DNA of 11,023 bases from Caldifarciminota bacterium RBG_13_43_14 (GTDB taxonomy: Bacteria; Hydrothermota; Tepidihabitantia; SM23-42), in the NCBI GenBank assembly GCA_001771735.1, contig MEUM01000007.1, positions 2,375 through 13,397 on the forward strand, read 5' to 3'. The number at the start of each line of letters is the position of its first letter. Position 1 is the first letter of the stretch. A model generated the notes under the pieces. That model was given only the letters and a program-made list of their open reading frames with translations, was not told where the DNA came from and did no database searches. This document shows, one piece after another, positions 1 to 6,265 of this stretch. A program made the translations under genes and the position numbers.

Positions 1-600
1 GCTGAAGTTCGGCAGAATGCCTCTTAATAAGGAAAGTCCCGCAATAAGATCATACCAATTTGAATTATTCGTATAAGCAATCCTTATGGTTTGGACCTTA
101 TTATCGTCCTGATCCATGATGTTCGGACCACTACCGTTGGAGATCATATACCAACAATCAACCGGTCCGATCAACCCTTGCGCGGAGATGCCGGCATCGA
201 TGCGTTGACCAATCGTAAATGCATAAGGGTTCTGGAATACACGGCCATGAGTGTCGTACCAGGCAAGCAATCCGAAGGGAATTACTTGCTGACCGATCTT
301 GATACTAGGCTTGCCGATGCCATTAGGAATATTTAAGTGAGCAATACCCTGATGCATTGATTTTGCCCAACCGTGCATAGTTCCGGCAATATAAATTTGG
401 GTCGCGACTGTAAGTAGATCGCGATTTTCGTGGCTCATATTCCCGGTGATCGTCAATTCAGCCGCCATAAGATTGAAAGATGATGGGGTTTCGTCTGTGT
501 TATCAACATAACGAGAATAGATGGCGGGATTAAAGCGAAGGTCGATTCTGCCAAAAGCGATACCGCTAAAAATCAGCATCAATACATAAAGTTTATTCAT
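1..600 (-). CDS. Porin-like outer-membrane beta-barrel protein, 3' end outside window
   Basis: The reverse strand from the ATG at 600-598 is open for 200 codons to the window edge, so only the N-terminal part is present. It starts with a signal peptide (MNKLYVLMLIFSGIAFG, residues 1-17). The mature part is rich in alternating polar and aromatic residues typical of beta-strands. It contains a GQQVIPFGLLAWYDTHG stretch (about residues 103-119) like the strand-turn motifs of porins that resemble phosphate-selective porins. The likely role is an outer-membrane channel; the substrate cannot be told. AAGGAAA lies a few bases upstream of the ATG as a ribosome-binding site. The start overlaps the end of the Rrf2 gene by 8 bases (ATGAATAA), so the two are co-transcribed and probably translationally coupled. 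It could instead be a non-porin barrel; the family assignment rests on general appearance. Confidence 0.75.
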   Translation of the reverse strand, partial: MNKLYVLMLIFSGIAFGRIDLRFNPAIYSRYVDNTDETPSSFNLMAAELTITGNMSHENRDLLTVATQIYIAGTMHGWAKSMHQGIAHLNIPNGIGKPSIKIGQQVIPFGLLAWYDTHGRVFQNPYAFTIGQRIDAGISAQGLIGPVDCWYMISNGSGPNIMDQDDNKVQTIRIAYTNNSNWYDLIAGLSLLRGILPNFS

Positions 601-1018
601 ATTTCTTTTCCTTAATGGTTTTCCTCCTGGCTAACCGTGCCAGGGTCATAGATTTTAGTTTTTTTTCAATCATTCTTGATAGTTCATACCATAGGTCGCG
701 CGTAACGCAGGTCCTGACCAAATTGCATTTATAGTTGGCATGGCAATTCACTAATTGCACTGGCCCCTCAAGCGCAACAAATATATCGGCAACCTTTATC
801 TTATTCGGAGGCAGGGTAAGCCGGTAACCACCCTTTACACCGCGGGTTGTCTTGACCAGACCGTGAGACTTGAGGTCATAAAGAATTCTTTCCAGATATT
901 TTTTTGAGACCTTTTCCTGGGCGACAACATCTTTGATCGCCATATACCCGCGACGATAATTCATCGCAAGTTGCACCATAAGTCTTGTGCCGTATCTTGT
1001 TCTCGTCGTTATTCGCAT
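593..1018 (-). CDS. Rrf2-family transcriptional regulator, IscR-like Fe-S sensor
   Basis: A 141-residue DNA-binding regulator. The N-terminal winged helix (residues 1-70) begins MRITTRTRYGTRLM like IscR, and has the wing GVKGGYRL (60-67) and a glutamate at 43 (KKYLERIL) that matches the discriminating Glu43 of E. coli IscR. Three cysteines fall at 92, 98 and 104 with C-x5-C-x5-C spacing, the same numbering as the IscR cluster ligands, so an Fe-S cluster is likely. The residue at 107, the histidine fourth ligand in E. coli IscR, is arginine here, so cluster type or fourth ligand must differ. Length fits the family (130-165). It is the first gene of a two-gene operon with a porin-like barrel and is divergent from a secreted peptidase. 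It has its own near-consensus promoter with a candidate operator across the -10, which suggests autoregulation. The exact signal (iron, sulfur, NO, redox) cannot be read from sequence. Confidence 0.92.
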   Translation of the reverse strand: MRITTRTRYGTRLMVQLAMNYRRGYMAIKDVVAQEKVSKKYLERILYDLKSHGLVKTTRGVKGGYRLTLPPNKIKVADIFVALEGPVQLVNCHANYKCNLVRTCVTRDLWYELSRMIEKKLKSMTLARLARRKTIKEKKYE

Positions 1019-1023
1019 AAAGT

Positions 1024-1050
1024 ATACCTATTTAGTAGACATTCGAGTAT
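1024..1050. promoter_or_regulatory. Candidate Rrf2 operator over the -10 and start region
   Basis: A 27-base site with ATAC and GTAT ends (ATAC-N19-GTAT on the reverse strand). It overlaps the -10 element and the expected transcription start of the Rrf2 operon. Its left half, ATACTCGAAT, agrees at nine of ten positions with the half-site of the IscR type-1 consensus (ATASYYGACT); the right half agrees less well and the spacing is two bases longer than in E. coli. The position is right for autorepression by the adjacent regulator. The assignment is inference. Confidence 0.35.
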
Positions 1051-1074
1051 AATCAAAAGTTTAGTCAAAGTCAA
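1046..1074 (-). promoter_or_regulatory. Sigma-70-type promoter of the Rrf2 operon
   Basis: On the reverse strand, TTGACT (1074-1069) is followed after exactly 17 bases by TATACT (1051-1046). This is a near-consensus -35/-10 pair, 28 bases from the start codon at 1018. A second TTGACT lies directly next to the first (1068-1063). The ribosome-binding site downstream is weak (AGG about 8 bases before the ATG). Confidence 0.75.
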
Positions 1075-1111
1075 GGTTTTTATTGGGGAGTCTCATACAA
1101 CCACAAGCCAC

Positions 1112-1139
1112 TTGACAATTAATGTTAAATTACTATTAT
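1112..1139 (+). promoter_or_regulatory. Sigma-70-type promoter of the M14 peptidase gene
   Basis: TTGACA (1112-1117, perfect consensus) and TATTAT (1134-1139) are separated by 16 bases and face the peptidase gene. Transcription would start near 1146 and leave an 80-base leader before the ATG at 1227. It is back to back with the Rrf2 promoter, with 37 bases between the two -35 elements. Confidence 0.65.
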
Positions 1140-1150
1140 TTAGAGTGTCG

Positions 1151-1181
1151 AAAATACTATTTTCTTAGACTTAAGTATTTT
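1151..1181 (+). repeat. Inverted repeat in the peptidase mRNA leader
   Basis: AAAATACT (1151-1158) and AGTATTTT (1174-1181) are perfect 8-base inverted arms around a 15-base loop, followed by a run of T (1178-1183). A competing hairpin, ACTATT (1156-1161) with AATAGT (1184-1189), shares bases with the first arm. The element lies between the predicted transcription start and the ribosome-binding site. The 25-base core 1154-1178 also has the ATAC-N17-GTAT outline of an IscR type-1 site. The stems are AU-only or nearly so and therefore weak; it could be a leader structure, a protein-binding site, or chance in AT-rich DNA. Confidence 0.35.
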
Positions 1182-1226
1182 TTAATAGTTCATAAAAATT
1201 ATTCATAATTGAGGAGGCAGGGTAAT

Positions 1227-3479
1227 ATGAACAAGGCTTTAATCGTTGTGCTTCTAATATTCACTATTGGTTTTAGTCAAACCAAAATAGTCCGGGTATA
1301 TGCTGATGCATGGCAAGACCTTACCCGTATCGATGAGAAATATAATATCGATATCGCGGCCGCGCGGAACGGCGAGTGGTATGATATTGTGGCTGATCAG
1401 CCGATGATGAATAAGATCCTTGCGTCCGGATTACCATATGAGATTACGGTTCAGAGTATTGAATATCAAAAAGAACAAGTACGTGGTGAATATCACTCTT
1501 ATGATCAGGTGAATCAAATATTACGTAATCTGGCAACGACTTATCCGTCAATATGCAAACTTGATTCATTACCGATACGTACGTATCAGGGGCGATGGCT
1601 TTATGGGGTGAAGATATCGGACAATCCATCGATCGAAGAAGATAATGAACCGGGTTTTGTGATCGATGCATTGCATCATGCGCGTGAATGGGCTACGATC
1701 GAAGTTGTGCTCTTTTTTGCCGATTCGATTTGCCGTGCCTATGCTTCGGTGCCTGAGATCGCTGCGATCGTCAATAATGTCGAATTATATTGTTTTCCGA
1801 TAATCAATGGCGATGGTTTTGTGTATGATTATCCTGGTCAGAATATGTGGCGTAAGAACCGGGAGCCATTTGGCGGCGCGACCGGGACCGATCCAAACCG
1901 CAATTATCAGGGATGCGGACCGGATATTGCCGGTAACTGGGGCGCGGTTGATGAAGGCCAGGCGACGCATTACCCGTCAAATGATGTATTCTGCGGTGCC
2001 TATGCGAATTCCGGTGATGAGACCAGAGCCTTGCAATCATATATTCGATCGCACACCACGCACGTGAACATGACCTATCATTCATACAGCGAATTGGTTA
2101 TGTGGGGCTGGGGATGGACAACATCGCCATATCCTGAAGGGACCGTGCACACGAGAATTGGCACAAGGATTGCCGGAATGATCAACAAGCTGGGGAGCGG
2201 CACCTATGATCCTGGTCAAATCCCGGTCATTCTCTATTCAGTAAGCGGCGGCAGTCTTGACTGGGTTTATTCATATCAGCACTGGGTCAACGGCGTCGCG
2301 AATCTCTCGTATACCAGCGAAGTGGGTACGGCTTTCTATCAAAATACCAGCCAGCTCGACCCGATCTGCCGGGAAAACTTCAAGGCGCTAAAGTATCTCG
2401 CCCAATTCGCCCGTGATTCACTGCAAAACGTCTGCGAGCCGATTGTCGGCGTACCGTCGATAAATCCGGTCGGCACGGTCAATGCTAATTTCACCATTAC
2501 CTGGCATCCGAGGCATCCAAATGAAAGCCATCCTACCCGCTGGGAATTGGTTGAACTTTCGAATCCCAGCATAATAACCGACAATCTTGAGGGCGGTACG
2601 GGACGCTGGACGCTGAATGGGTTCACTTTAAGCACGGCCCAGTCACATTCCCCTACGCATAGTTTTTTCTCAGGCAACAGCAATAATCAGAATACCGCCG
2701 TAACAACGATTCATCCCTTCCTGGTTCAGGCCGGCGATTCGGTCACTTTTTGGTGCCGTTATACGCTGGAAAATAATTATGATGTCGCCGTGGTCGAGGT
2801 TTCCGAGAACACAAAAGAATGGTATAATCTTGATACAACGAGATTCACTAGTACTCAAAGCTCCTGGGTTCGCCGGGCTTATTCGCTGGCAAATTGGGTT
2901 GGCAAATCGATATACATTCGTTTCCGCAGCATGTATGACAGCGGCACGACCAGCGGTGGTTTCTATGTTGATGATATTTATCCGGTATGTCAATTTGCGA
3001 ATGTGACCGCGGTGTCTTCGAATATTACCGATACCCTGTATCAATTCACCAATCATCCGCTGGGCGAATTTTATTATTATGTGCGCGGTGATAATGCAGC
3101 CTGGGACTGGGGTGATTATTCTATTCTGGAAAAGGTGAATGTCATTGTTGGTATTGCCGAACAACCATTAGAGGATCAGATACATGAAACCAGTTTACGG
3201 ATCTCGCCTAATCCATTCACTACCCAGACAGCAATTCACTATGCACTAAGCATTAAGCACTATGAAGAAACAGATAATACCGTCACCATCAAAATCTATG
3301 ACGCGACTGGCAGAATAGCAAAAAATCTTTTACTGCCTACTGCTTACTCCCTACTGTCTGGTGTCGTAACCTGGAATGGCACTGACAATTCGAATCAGAA
3401 ACTGCCTTCCGGTGTATACTTTGTTGAATTAAAAGATAACAATACTACGCTTACGGAAAAAATACTTTTAAGTCGATAG
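1227..3479 (+). CDS. Secreted zinc carboxypeptidase (M14) with MAM-like region and T9SS type-A sorting domain
   Basis: A 750-residue exported metallocarboxypeptidase that should remove C-terminal amino acids from proteins outside the cell. The ATG at 1227 is chosen because GAGGAGG (1211-1217) lies 9 bases upstream and the protein then opens with a clean signal peptide (MNKALIVVLLIFTIGFSQ). After a propeptide-like stretch (about 20-100), the catalytic domain has zinc ligands H151 and E154 (HHAREW), substrate-binding R209/R212 and N224-R225 (DPNRNY), zinc ligand H285 (TYHSYSE), and general-base E365 (YTSEVGTAF), so all M14 key residues are present. Residues about 445-600 form an all-beta, MAM/immune-inhibitor-A-like region ending GGFYVDDIYPV. 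Residues 657-750 are a type-A T9SS sorting domain (SPNPF, KIYDATGR, WNGTD, LPSGVYFVEL). It is a single-gene unit with its own promoter and terminator. Two heptamer arrays lie within the sorting-domain coding region. Confidence 0.95.
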   Translation: MNKALIVVLLIFTIGFSQTKIVRVYADAWQDLTRIDEKYNIDIAAARNGEWYDIVADQPMMNKILASGLPYEITVQSIEYQKEQVRGEYHSYDQVNQILRNLATTYPSICKLDSLPIRTYQGRWLYGVKISDNPSIEEDNEPGFVIDALHHAREWATIEVVLFFADSICRAYASVPEIAAIVNNVELYCFPIINGDGFVYDYPGQNMWRKNREPFGGATGTDPNRNYQGCGPDIAGNWGAVDEGQATHYPSNDVFCGAYANSGDETRALQSYIRSHTTHVNMTYHSYSELVMWGWGWTTSPYPEGTVHTRIGTRIAGMINKLGSGTYDPGQIPVILYSVSGGSLDWVYSYQHWVNGVANLSYTSEVGTAFYQNTSQLDPICRENFKALKYLAQFARDSLQNVCEPIVGVPSINPVGTVNANFTITWHPRHPNESHPTRWELVELSNPSIITDNLEGGTGRWTLNGFTLSTAQSHSPTHSFFSGNSNNQNTAVTTIHPFLVQAGDSVTFWCRYTLENNYDVAVVEVSENTKEWYNLDTTRFTSTQSSWVRRAYSLANWVGKSIYIRFRSMYDSGTTSGGFYVDDIYPVCQFANVTAVSSNITDTLYQFTNHPLGEFYYYVRGDNAAWDWGDYSILEKVNVIVGIAEQPLEDQIHETSLRISPNPFTTQTAIHYALSIKHYEETDNTVTIKIYDATGRIAKNLLLPTAYSLLSGVVTWNGTDNSNQKLPSGVYFVELKDNNTTLTEKILLSR
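3237..3264 (+). repeat. Tandem heptanucleotide array 1 inside T9SS domain
   Basis: Four head-to-tail 7-base units, CACTATG CACTAAG CATTAAG CACTATG, consensus CAYTAWG. The array lies in the coding sequence of the sorting domain and encodes residues around HYALSIKHYE, where related domains normally go from their second strand directly into the KIYDxxGR strand. It thus sits in an enlarged loop. Confidence 0.75.
3331..3358 (+). repeat. Tandem heptanucleotide array 2 inside T9SS domain
   Basis: Four head-to-tail 7-base units, TACTGCC TACTGCT TACTCCC TACTGTC, consensus TACTSYC-like. It starts 66 bases after array 1 and encodes LLPTAYSLLSG between the KIYDATGR strand and the VTWNGTD strand, again in a loop position of the sorting domain. 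Unit sequence differs from array 1 but unit length and copy number are the same. Confidence 0.75.
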
Positions 3480-3503
3480 TTGAATTCTTGATGGAAATTA
3501 AGT

Positions 3504-3540
3504 AAACTCAGGAGCAGAGGTTGTCTGCTCCTGAGTTTTA
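3504..3540 (+). terminator. Rho-independent terminator after the peptidase gene
   Basis: AAACTCAGGAGCAGA (3504-3518) and TCTGCTCCTGAGTTT (3524-3538) form a perfect 15-bp stem with a 5-base loop (GGTTG), ending in a short T run. It begins 25 bases after the stop codon. The A-run at the left foot and the T-run at the right foot mean it could work on both strands. Confidence 0.85.
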
Positions 3541-3562
3541 ATTCAATGAATGATATGATTCC

Positions 3563-5380
3563 ATGAAATTCCTGTCAAATAAACCTTATACTCGCTGGTG
3601 GTGGTTTTCAGGTTTGATCGAAGAACCGGTGATTCGTTATCAGCTTGATTGGGTGAAAGCAAACAATTTTGGAGGGGTAGAGATCGCCCGGGTATATCCT
3701 CTGCCCGACAGCAAACCGGGTCCAGTATGGCTTTCAGAAGAATGGACACAGATTGTTCTTTACACAAAGGAATACGCCACCAGCATTGATCTGGGCTGCG
3801 ATTTCACATTTGGAACTGCCTGGCCTTTTGGTGGTTCGATCGTTGATGAAAAAGATGCAGCCAGGAATTTCAAGGGATTATCCAGCCAGCGTCTTGAGAA
3901 ATCCTGGGAAAATTCTGCTGGATCACCTGAATTTATACTCAATCATCTGGATAAAAATGCTTTGAAGCGCTATGCACGGAAAATTGGCAAGGCTCTGAAA
4001 CCAGCGCTAAAAGGCAAGATCTCGGGATTATTTTGTGATTCCTGGGAAGTGGAAACCGATGGTTTGTGGACCGAAGGGCTTGAAGAACAGTTCAAAGAAA
4101 GATTTGGTTATGATCTGATGTCATATCAAAAAACCCTTAATAATCATCCGGATGTAAAATACGATTACCGTAAGTTGATCTCAGATCGTATTATCAATGA
4201 ATTCTACAAACCTTTTACCGAAATATGCCATGAATTTGGAGCGTATTCCCGGGTTCAATGTCATGGTTCTCCGACCGATTTGATCAGCGCCTATAGCGTG
4301 GTTGATATACCGGAAAGTGAAACTTTGTTGTTCGACCCGCATTTTGCTCAGGTCGCAGCTTCGGCGGCAATGCTGTCCGGCAAAAAGATTGTATCAGCCG
4401 AGGCATTTACGTGTTTATATGGATGGAAACCTTTCCCCGGGCCCGGGCCATATCAAAAACAGGAATTGATTACCGATCTGAAAATCGTAGCCGATAGTCT
4501 TTTTGCTAATGGTGTTAATTTTCTGATCTGGCATGGTATGCCTTATAATCCAACGCGGGGCAGTAATCAATTTTATGCATCGGTTCATGTTGGGGCTGAT
4601 GCTAATTTTGTGGAGAAGCTTGCCGAGTTCAATAAATATATTGAAGAAATCAGCAAATTGATGAGAACCGGTAAGACATATGGAGATATTGCGGTCTATT
4701 TGCCACTTGAGGATAACTGGATGCGGGATAAATTACCAGATGATATGCTCAGACCAAGCGCGCAATACTACTGGAATTTGCAGTATCAGCGATTCCCTCT
4801 GGAATTGACCGGTTATCGTCCGATATGGGTTAACGGTTACTTTTTAAAGGATGCCGAGTATGACGGTAAATACTTGCATTGCGGCGCCGGTGATTTTCCA
4901 GCGTTATATATTGATAGCAAATGGCTCGATTATGATACACTTTCCTTATTGCTTCGGCTGGCTGAACAGGGTTTGCCAATTTGCATAAAACAGAAACCTT
5001 CAATGCCCGGTCATGTTCATAGCAAGATCTATGAAAAGGACCTGAACGCTCTTTTCAAATACCGTAATGTTCACGGTTTGCTCACTAAAACATTTTTACA
5101 GGCGCCACTTATTCAGGGAAAAGATATTACTGAATTCTGGTGTCGTCAGGACGATGACGATCTGATTGTTTTCTTTGCTCATCCCAAAAGTAAAGAGATC
5201 ATATATCCGATGCATTATGGTCAGTCACTTTGTTCTAAAGTGATTGAATTGGAAGTAATAATAAATTGGCCGGGAAAGCGAGTGGAGATAAGACTTGAAT
5301 TTTATCCCTATCAGTCCCTGGGTTTTCGTATTGATAAAGATGGCAAGGCAGAACACCTCAGTACGATTTTCGAAATATAA
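3563..5380 (+). CDS. GH106-like glycoside hydrolase, putative alpha-L-rhamnosidase, short form
   Basis: A 605-residue enzyme that should hydrolyse terminal alpha-L-rhamnose from glycans. The GH106 TIM-barrel hallmarks appear in order: TRWWWFSG (10-17), GGVEI (37-41), TFGTAWPFGG (82-91), CDSWEVE (158-164, with E162 as a candidate catalytic acid), SAEAF (278-282, E280 as a second candidate) and WHGMPYNP (323-330). The protein has no signal peptide and is much shorter than typical family members of about 1000 residues: it stops soon after the barrel and lacks most of the C-terminal beta-sandwich domains. It would therefore act in the cytoplasm on imported oligosaccharides. A RhaD-type aldolase follows 35 bases later, which supports rhamnose as the released sugar. 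No good ribosome-binding site precedes the ATG, and it is the first in-frame start after a TGA at 3551-3553. Substrate could differ; families related to GH106 are functionally diverse. Confidence 0.8.
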   Translation: MKFLSNKPYTRWWWFSGLIEEPVIRYQLDWVKANNFGGVEIARVYPLPDSKPGPVWLSEEWTQIVLYTKEYATSIDLGCDFTFGTAWPFGGSIVDEKDAARNFKGLSSQRLEKSWENSAGSPEFILNHLDKNALKRYARKIGKALKPALKGKISGLFCDSWEVETDGLWTEGLEEQFKERFGYDLMSYQKTLNNHPDVKYDYRKLISDRIINEFYKPFTEICHEFGAYSRVQCHGSPTDLISAYSVVDIPESETLLFDPHFAQVAASAAMLSGKKIVSAEAFTCLYGWKPFPGPGPYQKQELITDLKIVADSLFANGVNFLIWHGMPYNPTRGSNQFYASVHVGADANFVEKLAEFNKYIEEISKLMRTGKTYGDIAVYLPLEDNWMRDKLPDDMLRPSAQYYWNLQYQRFPLELTGYRPIWVNGYFLKDAEYDGKYLHCGAGDFPALYIDSKWLDYDTLSLLLRLAEQGLPICIKQKPSMPGHVHSKIYEKDLNALFKYRNVHGLLTKTFLQAPLIQGKDITEFWCRQDDDDLIVFFAHPKSKEIIYPMHYGQSLCSKVIELEVIINWPGKRVEIRLEFYPYQSLGFRIDKDGKAEHLSTIFEI

Positions 5381-5415
5381 TATTGAAAAATAATGACGAT
5401 CGGCTATCATATAAT

Positions 5416-6171
5416 ATGAAACAACTAAAGAAATACAAGAAAATCTTGAATAAGACAGTAAAAAGTATCGGTGATTGCACGGATCATCTGTATAAAGAGG
5501 GATGGGCTGAGGCCAGTAGCGGGAATTTATCAATTGACGTATCAAATTCGATCCCCGGTAAAAAGATCAAAAATGAGCAATGGCTTTTGATCACGAGAAG
5601 CGGATGCCGGTTCCGTGAAACCGCACGCCGACCATGGAATGATGTTTTGCTAATTCGTACCGGATCAAAAAAAGGTATAAGGATCGAATATTCAGGGAAA
5701 AAGAATGCTCGACCAACCTCTGAATTACCTACCCATAAACTTATTCATGATTTTTACCGAAAGAAAAAAACCAGAGGAACAGCAGTGATCCATACACATC
5801 CAACATATATTATTGCCCTAACCCATCTCAAGGATTATCGCCAGACTGATATCCTGAACAGATTGTTAGTCTCTATCCATCCCGAGATCAAAGCTTTTAT
5901 TCCTGAAGGTGTTGGATTTGTACCTTATTTACCCCCGGGATCAGAGAGGATCGCGGTCGCGACGCAAAATGCGATTGAAAAGCATCGTGTTATTATCTGG
6001 GAAAAGCATGGCTGCATAGCCGTGGCTGATGATCTGGACCGTGCCCTTGATCTGATCATGATCATGGAAAAAGCAGCCAGGATATTTTTTATCGCCCGTA
6101 GCGCGGGTTTTGATCTTCAGGAGCTAAGCCAGCAGCAAGTCGATGACCTTACGAATATTAAAAAGAGATAA
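5416..6171 (+). CDS. rhaD: Class II aldolase, probable L-rhamnulose-1-phosphate aldolase
   Basis: A 251-residue cytoplasmic zinc aldolase expected to split L-rhamnulose 1-phosphate into dihydroxyacetone phosphate and L-lactaldehyde. The class II aldolase motif GNLSI lies near residue 40. PTSELPTH contains the catalytic glutamate E103, and zinc ligands are H126 and H128 (HTHP) and H198 (KHG). The spacing E-23-H-2-H-70-H is almost that of E. coli RhaD (E117, H141, H143, H212), and the stretches PEGVGFVPYLPPG and ALTHL also follow RhaD rather than fuculose aldolase. The ATG at 5416 is preferred because the protein is already slightly long at its N-terminus; an in-frame TTG at 5383 would add 11 residues, and neither start has a clear ribosome-binding site. 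It follows the rhamnosidase gene in an apparent operon. Fuculose-phosphate aldolase or methylthioribulose-phosphate dehydratase are less likely alternatives. Confidence 0.82.
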   Translation: MKQLKKYKKILNKTVKSIGDCTDHLYKEGWAEASSGNLSIDVSNSIPGKKIKNEQWLLITRSGCRFRETARRPWNDVLLIRTGSKKGIRIEYSGKKNARPTSELPTHKLIHDFYRKKKTRGTAVIHTHPTYIIALTHLKDYRQTDILNRLLVSIHPEIKAFIPEGVGFVPYLPPGSERIAVATQNAIEKHRVIIWEKHGCIAVADDLDRALDLIMIMEKAARIFFIARSAGFDLQELSQQQVDDLTNIKKR

Positions 6172-6265
6172 TCTGATTTTAACGTCAATCCACGTAATCG
6201 CCGATGGAATATTTTTTGATTAACGATGTAATATATTTAATATTAGCGCCAGCGAGGAGGTTATC

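Noticed and set aside
91..336. Plus-strand 81-codon reading frame
   Set aside because: It lies opposite the porin-like gene, which has a signal peptide, ribosome-binding site and operon context; the plus-strand frame shows no family features.
1209..1226. TTG at 1209 as the start of the peptidase gene
   Set aside because: It overlaps the ribosome-binding site GAGGAGG and puts charged residues ahead of the signal peptide; the ATG at 1227 has correct spacing.
2670..3164. Minus-strand 164-codon frame opposite the peptidase gene
   Set aside because: It is a shadow of a well-supported gene; the translated sequence has no recognisable domain and no start signal.
3554..3559. TATGAT as a -10 element for the rhamnosidase gene
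   Set aside because: It ends three bases before the ATG, so transcription would start inside the start codon, and the best -35 partner (CTGAGT) lies in the terminator and matches poorly.
5383..5415. TTG at 5383 as the start of the aldolase gene
   Set aside because: It has no ribosome-binding site, and the added 11 polar residues lengthen an N-terminus that already exceeds that of E. coli RhaD. Kept only as an alternative.
5416..6171. Fuculose-phosphate aldolase or methylthioribulose-phosphate dehydratase
   Set aside because: The PTSELP segment, ligand spacing and PEGVGFVPYLPPG region follow RhaD more closely, and the neighbouring gene is a rhamnosidase-like enzyme.
6216..6244. TTGATT-17-AATATT as a promoter of the CreD-like gene
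   Set aside because: The -10 match is poor in an AT-rich gap where such matches are expected by chance; the gene may be read through from the aldolase gene.
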